NCBI GenBank assembly: GCA_026724425.1
Contig: JAIUCV010000117.1
Location: 281,501-345,500 of the forward strand
DNA length: 64,000 bases
DNA from: Erythrophleum ivorense
Taxonomy: Eukaryota; Streptophyta; Magnoliopsida; Fabales; Fabaceae
Reading direction: 5' to 3'
In this document: piece by piece, positions 55,917 through 64,000 of the stretch
Position numbering within the stretch: the first letter of the stretch is position 1
Layout: each line of letters starts with the position of its first letter
The notes under the pieces: model-generated
What the model was told of the DNA's origin: nothing
The model's input: only the letters and a program-made list of their open reading frames with translations
The model's database searches: none
Made by a program: the position numbers and the translations under genes

Positions 55917-58388
55917 CTATGAAACTACTTTCTTAGGACTCTCCTTCACACCAAATTTCTCAGCTTTCCTCCTGAAAACAACACAAAAACTCTCATCAAA
56001 ATCCACAATTTTCATGTCAAAGAGACAAAATCTTGAAATAGCTCACTTATTAACTAACTTGATTATTGAAGTTGGTCTTTCATATCCTCTATCTTCCTTC
56101 TTCTGACCCTTCAAGATCTCTTCCTTAGTCTCCATCTTCCAATTAGCTTTAGTCAAAGACTCACCTAACAACTCTGCAATATTTGTCGCCATTGCTTCAA
56201 CCTTCTCCACAAACGGAAAATTCTTCTCTTCAAATTGGTGAGACAGCCAAAGATACATAGACAAAACTTGATGTCTACCCTCTAAATCCAACAGCTCTGT
56301 ATCGTTCCTCGCAGAGCTCTTTGGCATCCCCATGGCCACATTAACCGGCATATCTTGGCTATAAGTCGAAGCAAACCGATACAAATGATACATCGCCTTC
56401 GGATTCCTCACATTAACCGGCGCAAAACAGAAGTTAAACCGGTCTTCTAGAGACAATCCTTCAACTTTCTCCAACATGTTTGCTACTTTCTTGACATGAT
56501 CATGACGGCACAAGAAGTAAGAACCATCGAGCCTGCAATTTTTCCCAAAATGATCCAAGAGCTTCGAAAACGCCATATCGGGGACTTTAGCAGCGAAAAG
56601 CTCAAGCTGTTCAAAGAAAGGGAAGAGCCCCACTTTCTTAACTTCATCAAACGGTTGCTGCAAACACTCTATCAGATAGCTTAGATCTTCCAAGTGCAGC
56701 GTCGTTGTGAGTCCATCTGGATATCGACTTCCTCTTCTTCCAGCTCTTCCAGCGATCTGTTTCACTTGTGAAGCCGGTACAGGAACGTGCTTGTCGCCGT
56801 TATACTTGTTCAAACTGTAGAACACAACCCTTCTTATGTTGAGATTCAATCCCATTCCAACAGCATCGCTTGCAACCAAAACATCATACTCGTTGTCTTG
56901 ATCGTTAAACAGATTCGCTTGCTGTCTCCTCGTCTCAGGAGGCAATGCACCGTAGATAACACAGCAGCGATGCTTCGTGTGCTTCTCTATAGCCATTTTA
57001 ACTTCAAAGATCTCTCTTCTTGAGAACGCAACAACACAATCACCAGACTTAATGTTTTTAAGATCTCCTAATAAGGTCTTACCTTCCACAACTAACGGTT
57101 TAAACCTCTCGTAATGCTCTTCGACTAACTCGTCTCCTGTATCAGCACACATCTTACGCACAATCTCTAAAACACTCGGGTCACCGCATAAATGAATCTC
57201 GTCGGCTTTTAATCCAAGCAAAGCTTTCGTCCAAGCGTGACCTCTACTAGGATCAGCCATCATTTGTATCTCATCAATCACAGCAACTTCATATAACTCA
57301 TCTGTAGACACCATTTCAACAGTGCAAGAAACATGGTTTGAGAACGGAACATGTTTCTTCTCCTGTCCAGTCAAGAGACTACAGTAAATCCCTAAAGCAT
57401 TTACTTTATCGAAAACTTCCATAGCTAATAACCTTAGAGGACTGCAATACAAACCGTTCTTCGCTTCCATAAAACGCTGCAGTGCATTGTAAGTCTTGCC
57501 ACTATTAGTCGGTCCACAATGGTAAACGATCTTCCGCTTCATAGCTCGAGCAAATGGGAACCAAGTCGCGGGTTTCGTGAGGTCTGCAGAATCAACAACG
57601 CTCTTGAAACGCTTGATCTCATCTGGAAACTCTTCGATACAGAACTCGACAAACACAGGGAACAAGAACTTGACAGCTTCATCTGTAGCTCCAACGCGAA
57701 CAAGATCTTGAACAACTTCGATCTTACATTTCGAAACGAAGAAGTCCCGGAATTTGCTAACAGCGGTCGGGAAAAACGATCTCCCTATATAGATAGCAAG
57801 AGCTTGATTAGCTCCCCAACTTGATTGTGCAAAATACCCGAAAATCTCCTGTAAAGTATCCAATTCACTACTCTGAAGCTTAGCACGCACTTCACTTTGC
57901 CTAAGCTCTCTATATAGCTCCACAGGATCTTGATACCTAGCGTTTAAAGCACGAGCAGCTTCGCTACTCCCTGTGACATTATCACCAATCTCAGAAACCG
58001 CTGAATCATTCATCAAGCTTTCATCTACTTCACCAAGCTCATTAACCATACTTTCTTCATCATAATCCTCACTCTCAGAGCCAAGACTTTCTGCAAAATT
58101 TTCAATATCAGATTCAACGTTCTCATCGTTTTCACCATTATTATCGACCGTAGACGAAAAGCCCCTAGCTTTACCAAACCCAAAACCCCCAAATCTGTAA
58201 TCATTCCATTGAAGCTGAGCTCGAATCAGGTTATCTGAAGCAAACCGGCTCGTGGGCACATCAAATTCAGGATTAACAAGAGATCTACAACCAGTTTCTC
58301 TAAAAGAATGTAAATTTCGGGTCGATAACAGAAACCTAACTCTTGAAGTATACGCTCTACGCAAAACTCCAGCTACGCCTCTTGCCAT
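55917..58388 (-). CDS. SUV3-like mitochondrial ATP-dependent RNA helicase
   Basis: Two exons, 58388-56047 and 55971-55917 (AA|GTGAGC to TTTCAG|G), give 798 residues and end [17 protein letters not shown]. The ATG at 58386-58388 starts [19 protein letters not shown], a basic, Ser/Arg-rich mitochondrial presequence. Helicase motifs are GPTNSGKT (Walker A, about 292-299), VIDEIQMM (motif II of the SUV3 DExI type), [28 protein letters not shown] and [11 protein letters not shown] (motif VI), followed by the SUV3 C-terminal region. SUV3 unwinds RNA and RNA/DNA hybrids for mitochondrial RNA turnover. Synteny makes it the At5g39840 orthologue; plants have a second, shorter SUV3. Reading frame, length and motifs are intact. 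Confidence 0.93.
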
Positions 58389-59145
58389 AGTCACGACAAA
58401 CTAAGAATCACAATTGAAAATTGACGATTTTTGCAGTAGAGTGTTTTACCCTGTTTCAGATAAAGTCGCCTCCTTTTTCGTGTTACTTCAAATGGGTTTT
58501 CGATTCATGGAGGATAAAAATAGTAAACGAGGTCAAAGCTAGTTCCTTTAAACGTACCTAAGGGGGAGAGAGAGATGCGGGAAAATTGGTGAAGGTGGGC
58601 GTTTAAAGCTAGAGAAGATAAACCCTACAACATTTCTGTGCCTGCCTTGTAGCGATTCTACAATTTTGGGTTTTCTTTTTTCCTTAGAACCATTTATTTA
58701 ATAAGGTTTTTTTGTTACATGTTTTATAATTCTATCACTCTTCTATCAATTAGACATTTTTTTGTTACTAAATGTCATGGAATTTATGTTTTGAGTTAGT
58801 CCTAAAACTATTTATAGGTATGAATCAAATCATAAGTGCCATTAGAACATACTGTCTGTTTACACTTTAGAGTGTTAAATCTTGTCTGTTGTATTCTTAG
58901 AATTGTTTCAAAGTTCTGATATTTAAAGGTAAATTTGTTTAGTTATATTTTAGGTATTACTCTTGATTATATATTTTTAGTTTAAGAAAAACAATGAAAT
59001 AGAAACAATTGATTATTTGTTCCCATTGTCAATTTGATATACATATTCAGCGAATGAGAAGCAATTGTGACTTGGCTATTTTCAGACATAAAGACAGAAA
59101 ACGGAGAGGTTTAAGAGGCAGAGATCAAATGTTGTCAAAATGTCA
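58389..59145. other. Intergenic region between helicase and DEG8 genes
   Basis: Contains the 5' untranslated region and promoter of the helicase gene (to about 58620) and the 3' region of DEG8. No additional gene is seen. Confidence 0.5.
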
Positions 59146-61999
59146 TTAACTCTTCTCTTCCAATGAGATCTGCAACTCTAAATCTTCACTTCCTCTCTTG
59201 ATCTTAAGTTTCACCTTATCACCAACACTATACTCATCCAATATCTTCATCAATTCAGCTTTGTTCTTCACCTAATTAGTCCACACACACACAAAAAAAA
59301 CTAAAACTCAGAGTCACGGTTTAAGATTATATCTTGAGAAAGAAAAAAGGTCTTCCTTCCAAGAACAAAACAAGAAATGACAATAACAAACTCAAACTTG
59401 AGAATCATTTTCTTGTTTATGTACAAGATTCAGGGAGCTTACGGGTTTGTCATCAACTGCAACAATGACATCTCCAAGTACTATATTACCAGCAAAACCA
59501 CGAGTTGTCGGATATAAACCTGCTTTTTCCGCCAGACTATTGCCCGGTACCTGCATTCACAATCATTACTGTCAGAAAAAGAAGACCAGTTTGAGGTTTT
59601 AGAGTATATGAAGTGTTTAGGTACCTGGAGTACAAGAGCTCCATTACGAACATTAAGCTGATTAGCTACTGGATCCGGGGCTAATTCTATGTTAATACCA
59701 GCTCGAAGGACCTGATAATTTTGATTCAGTAACAACATCAAGATCTTTCAAAGATGGATGGATTAAGAAAACAAAACAATGGATTTTGTGTGTGCTTACT
59801 TTGCTGAATTGGATTAGCTGAGGAACAATCTTCATTACAGTTGATGATGGGATTGCAAATCCAACACCCGCAGATGTTCCTGTTTGAAGCTAGGAGTTGA
59901 GTTTTCACAAGAAATATATTCAACAATGAGTCACTGAAAAATCACCTGTCTGTGTGAATATGGCCGTGTTGATCCCAATTAAGTTCCCTTTTGAATCAAG
60001 CAGAGGACCTCCACTGCAATAGTTAATACAGCAAGATCCATTAAACACACACAAGAAAAATTATAATCCCCTTTTGTATAGACAGACTTACCTGTTTCCA
60101 GGGTTAATGGCTGCATCGGTTTGAATCCCACCACCAATTGTGACTCCGGTTTGACTAAAGATATCACGGTTAAGACCGCTGATGACACCAACCGTAAGGG
60201 TGTGGTCAAAACCAAACGGGTTTCCAATTGCTAAACACTGCTGACCAACTTTTAGAGAAGTTGATTGTCCAACTCTTATCGGTTTCAAGAGAGTCTCAGG
60301 GGCTTCTACCTACATAAGCAGTTGTATCTTTTCAAAAACTCGTCGACAAATCTCACCAAATGTGTATTTAAATAGATACCTTCAAGACAGCAAGATCCTT
60401 AGCACGATCAGCACCGACAAGTTTTCCTTCAAAATTCTTCTGTACCCTTTAAGAGTTGCACAATGAGTAGACATGAGAAATGACTAGAGAGACTGTAAAC
60501 AGCAGAAGCAGAGAAACTCTCACCCATCAGATGCTAGAATATTCACACGACCAACTACATCCCCGGGGTTTGGATTTCTTGAAAGGGCATTTCCAATAAC
60601 TATACAGCAGAAGACACAACTAATATTACACCCATCTCAAGCACTTGTACACTCAACCATGGTTCATTGGGATCATCTTACCGTGATAATTGGTCACAAT
60701 GTATCCCTGTCCATCCCAGACTACTCCAGAGCCATTTCCTTCGGGGATCTAAGATTGAATTTTGAGAGGAACTGTAAGTCAAACCAGTTGATAAAGACAT
60801 AAACAAGAGATTTTAGGTTTTGCGCAACATTACCTCAACCACACCAGTCATTTTGAGCTGAGGCCGTAATGTCACATCAAATATGTTGACAACGGAGTAA
60901 GTATTCTTCTCAAACAGTTGGACAATCCTCCCCTGAAAAACAGAAGAATCTTAGTGTCAACAATCAAAACGTTAAACATCGATTACCATTTTACACTTGT
61001 CAAAGAAACTAACCAACCTCGGTAGAGAAAAGAGGTCCAGCTGGAAAAACAGGTGGACTAACATCTTCAACCTTCGTAACAGACGGATCACCAAGTGCTA
61101 GTGCTGCATTTCATCACCAACGCATACTCAATAACCGAATCATATCACTACCAAATGATTGAAAAGCATCTTATTGTAAGTAGAAGTAACGAGAAAAAAT
61201 GTTATGGAAAGGCAAGATTATAATCTTGACGATCCATGTTCACTACTAGAGAAACAAATCCTAAAGCTAGATTGATACTGATAAGCTACGAACTAAGATT
61301 CTTTTGATTGTGTCAAACTTAAGCGTCTTGTAACAGAATTTGAAGAAAATAATCAAATAGCTGACAAGGTGCAGACCTGATAAGTACCTTGAAGGGTTAT
61401 AGCACAGATTCATGAACAAACTTGTCAACAAGATTCGTCTTGTTGTTGAAGGGACACTTTTCATGGCTAACTCTTGCAAATTCGACTTCCAATCTCGACC
61501 AATCCTAACCAAAAAGAAAACGCAGAAATTTCAGCAAAAGTGGTTGTGTAAAGCTAATGCTGACTATTAGGAACATGAAAATGCATAATCTTTGAGGAAC
61601 CCAAATCAAAAGGAACAATTTTTCAAGGAAAAAGATCAGCAAATAGAGAAACTTCAGCGAAATATGGCTATAGAAACATGAAACTGAAAAGGAACAATTT
61701 TTCACAACCACTTTGAGGAAAATGAAGTTGAAAATGCGTAATCTTTGAGGAACCCAAATCAAAAGGAACAATTTTTCAAGGAAAAAGATCAGCAAATAGA
61801 GAAACTTCAGCGAAATTTGGCGATAGAAAGAAGCTAATGCTTACTTTACTGAAGAAACCGGTCGGTCCGAAACGACGTCGCCGCCGCCTTGGGAAATTCT
61901 GGAACATGCGGAGGAGAGAAGCTGTCGTCGACCGACAAAATCATTCTCATGAGGATTGATCGGATTAGGCTTCAAAGAGCAGGACGCAATCACCTGCAT
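59146..61999 (-). CDS. DEG8: DEG8-type trypsin-like protease of the thylakoid lumen
   Basis: Thirteen exons fit GT-AG rules and phase: 61999-61845, 61504-61377, 61103-61018, 60932-60834, 60748-60682, 60599-60524, 60446-60380, 60309-60092, 60013-59946, 59879-59800, 59711-59625, 59550-59443 and 59271-59146; 454 residues. The N-terminus ([16 protein letters not shown]) is a plastid transit peptide and is followed by a lumenal-type signal. The protease triad is His in TNYHVIGN, Asp in [11 protein letters not shown] and Ser in the NPGNSGGPL that spans exons 8/9. One C-terminal PDZ domain follows ([18 protein letters not shown] to LEEKS). DEG8 forms hexamers with DEG5 in the lumen and cleaves photodamaged PsbA (D1) after high light. 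Orthologue of At5g39830. An in-frame ATG 39 bp upstream is possible, but the internal start matches the family. Confidence 0.93.
61578..61829. repeat. Tandem duplication within DEG8 intron 1
   Basis: About 99 bp at 61578-61676 is repeated at 61731-61829 (offset 153) with only a few mismatches; both copies contain AATCTTTGAGGAACCCAAAT and AGCAAATAGAGAAACTTCAG. The second copy ends just before the splice donor of exon 1. Confidence 0.9.
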
Positions 62000-62126
62000 C
62001 TTTTTGCAACCAATTTCTATGACCAATCGTTCTGACAAAACCTCTGGATAAAGTAAAAATCTAAGTATTTTTTGTAGCCGAGGAAGAAGGAGCTATCTGA
62101 AATACCGAAAATACCCTTCACTTCAA

Positions 62127-62560
62127 TTGGCATTAAGACTCTCTCAGTCTTTGTGTGCTTCAAAGAGAGGGGCCAGTCAGTGTAAGCAGAGATGGAAAAA
62201 AATCAATGAGAGTGTCAACAAGTTTGTAGGATGCTACAACCAAGCTTCGAGTAGTGGCCAGTCAAACGATCATGTTCTCCAAATGGCATACGACTTGTAC
62301 TTCAACGATCGGAAAGTGAAGTTCTCCCTAGAGCATGCTTGGAGGGAGCTTCGCCACGATCACAAATGGTGTGCTTCTTATGCTTCTAAAAACTCCAAAC
62401 GAGCTAAGCTAAATGAGGGTGGCACATACTCCTCAAGTTCAAATTCAAAATCTCTCGTGTTGAGGAAGAAGTCTGTCCTGGTGTTAAGGCATCCAAAGGC
62501 AAAGCAAAAAAGAGTGTCCCTAGTGCTCGTTTTGTTCTGATATGATTAACCAAAATATCT
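62127..62560 (+). pseudogene. Frameshifted fragment of a Harbinger ORF1-like gene
   Basis: The text CKQRWKKINESVNKFVGCYN, the SGQSNDHV segment and FSLEHAWRELRHDHKWCAS align along the ORF1 of the Harbinger element at 51100 (CKQRWGKINEAVQKF and FTLEHAWRMLRNDQKWC). The frame lacks an ATG and the first half of the domain. Past about 62455 homology continues only in another frame (EEEVCPGVKASKGKAKKSV), so at least one frameshift has occurred. No termini or transposase are nearby. It is an old relic of a related but distinct element, or a captured host paralogue, lying head-to-head with DEG8. Confidence 0.75.
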
Positions 62561-62696
62561 CCAAAACTGTCACACAATTGTCACACTGCTAACAAAAAGA
62601 TTAAGGATCATAAGAAACGAATTTCGTAGAACACAGTCCTAAACTTTAAGCTAATGAAGACTTGAGAAAAAAAAAAACATTCTTCTTCTGACTTTT

Positions 62697-63552
62697 TCAC
62701 TTGGAAGAAGCTTCAGATGCTTTGACTTCGACAGGGCACTGAGATACATATGGTTTCAGCTGCAAAATCCAAATCCAAATATTCATCAGTAAAGCTAAAT
62801 CAGTAAATCACACAACAAGCTTACTAGTGAATTAAGTAAGTGTTCCATTTCACAAAACTTACAACAGACGAGAACTATCAAGATCACAAACCTAAGGAGG
62901 TCAACCAATAAGACTTTGTATAAAAATGATTTCTCAAAGGACTAATGTTTGGTTTGACACACTCAACTATTTATGTAGAGGAATCAGAGAAAAAGGGAAG
63001 AGAATAATCTAAGCAAGCGATCAATTTCAGGTTCCTAACACAAAACTCACGACGAACAAGATGTGATATCATCAGGATCACAACTAAGGAGTTTGGACCA
63101 ATAAGACTAGTATAAAAAGATTTCTCAAGGGAATCCCTATTGTCTGCTTCTCATTCTCTTTCAATTAGGATGCAAGCTACATACTCGGAATCAAACAAAA
63201 CAGGAACAAAAGAGTTTTAGGGTGAAATGAAAAACCTTGAAGCCGGTCAGGTCAGGGACTACGTAGTTTGGCAATTTATCTGGCTGCACAACATATCCTC
63301 CTGCAAAACCAAGCACAACATTCAATTATCAAACATTTAAAACAAGTGTTGATGGTAATTTAACACAAGTAGCCAGAGTGTGCGTGAAATTAAGATAAAA
63401 ATGAAACCTTTTCTGGTGTGGAAACCGGAAGGTTTGCAGTTTTTGCCCTTGTAGAAATCTCTGGGAGCTCGTTTGGGAGAGAGAATATCAAGCGAAGAAG
63501 CTCGCTTTCTTCTGAATGATCTTCCGATTCCTAATAACAGCCCTAGAGTCAT
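62697..63552 (-). CDS. Mitochondrial large-subunit ribosomal protein mL41 (L27/L41 family)
   Basis: Three exons, 63552-63407, 63300-63236 and 62759-62697. The first donor is AAAG|GTTTCA, the next acceptor TTTGCAG|GA, the second donor AAG|GTTTTT and the last acceptor TTGCAG|CTG. About 90 residues: LLLGIGRSFRRKRASSLDI and KRAPRDFYKGKNCKPSG, then TRKGGYVVQPDKLPNYVVPD, ending SEASSK. The RDFYKGKG-type motif and PNYVVPDL are hallmarks of the MRP-L27/mL41 family, an N-terminally basic protein of the mitochondrial ribosome. The A. thaliana locus I recall is At5g39800 (with a second copy at At5g40080). A probable intron in the 5' untranslated region runs from about 63712 to 63568. Confidence 0.9.
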
Positions 63553-64000
63553 CCTTCCAATCTATGTATAAAAATCGATGAATTATAAAAATTGTCGAAA
63601 CTCAGATCCGAGAAAATTCAAAACTGAGAGAACAATTGTGAATGAACAGCTATCATCATATAGAGAGCTTGATAAAAGAAGCGGGGGAGAGAAAGATAGA
63701 TATATAGATACCTTAGTAAAATCACGGAGACAGAGAGAGAGACGAGAAATCGATAGCAAGAGCAAGCGAGTGAGGTTGAAGAGTGAAGGCGGCGTGAAAC
63801 GATGTCGTTTTTATGGTGGAAACTGGAACGATGTAGTTTTGTAAACATATTATTTCCAAACACTTTTCTGAGACGATCCATGATAAAAATGTAGAAAATC
63901 TATGTAAGAAATTAGATTTAATCGCTTAAATGCTTTGGTCTGTAACTTATTTTTATCGAAATAAATTATTGAATCTATTTTCTAATTAAATTTTGATATG
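63553..64000. other. mL41 leader and upstream region
   Basis: Contains a GA-rich leader (63680-63750) with a plausible donor AAG|GTATCT on the minus strand at about 63711 and an ACGATGTCGT motif near 63799. No further gene is seen to the window edge. Confidence 0.45.

Overview
The window is plant nuclear DNA, almost certainly from the Brassicaceae and probably from Arabidopsis or a very close relative, but not the A. thaliana reference allele. The evidence is GT-AG introns in AT-rich sequence and a gene order I recognise from memory. From right to left it runs mL41 (At5g39800-like), DEG8 (At5g39830), a SUV3-like helicase (At5g39840), RPS9 (At5g39850), PRE1 (At5g39860), a zinc-finger glutaredoxin (At5g39865) and a DUF1216-type secreted protein (At5g39870). 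Locus numbers are recalled, not searched.

Left part (1-10.5 kb): the start of a DUF1216-like gene running off the edge, the intronless glutaredoxin, a possible 57-residue Ser-rich peptide gene, a P-class PPR gene and a decayed coding fragment.

Middle part (10.5-37.8 kb): a large tandem duplication. Each copy carries a TIR-NB-ARC-LRR resistance gene fused in frame to two more TIR exons and a P-loop-less half NB-ARC, then an atypical type I MADS-box gene, a long hairpin and the 5' end of a Copia element. Copy 1 stops inside gag. Copy 2 runs on into a complete, uninterrupted 4,968-bp Copia element. About 9.3 kb of the two copies looks identical, whereas the first 1.2 kb differs at roughly 1%. 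Copy 1 alone also carries a 1,511-bp fold-back element, bounded by a 9-bp target duplication, immediately upstream of the TATA box of its resistance gene.

Right part (37.8-64 kb): the conserved housekeeping block PRE1, RPS9, SUV3-like helicase, DEG8 and mL41. DNA transposons interrupt it: a 276-bp Tourist-like MITE, a 799-bp non-autonomous hAT element, and an apparently intact 5.1-kb PIF/Harbinger element with both ORFs, sitting 180 bp upstream of the RPS9 start codon. A frameshifted relative of the Harbinger ORF1 lies just upstream of DEG8.

The genes do not form an operon-like system. The biology of interest is a conserved gene block expanded by a recently duplicated immune-receptor/MADS cassette and by transposons. 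I derived exon structures by hand from splice sites and phase; they have not been tested against transcripts.
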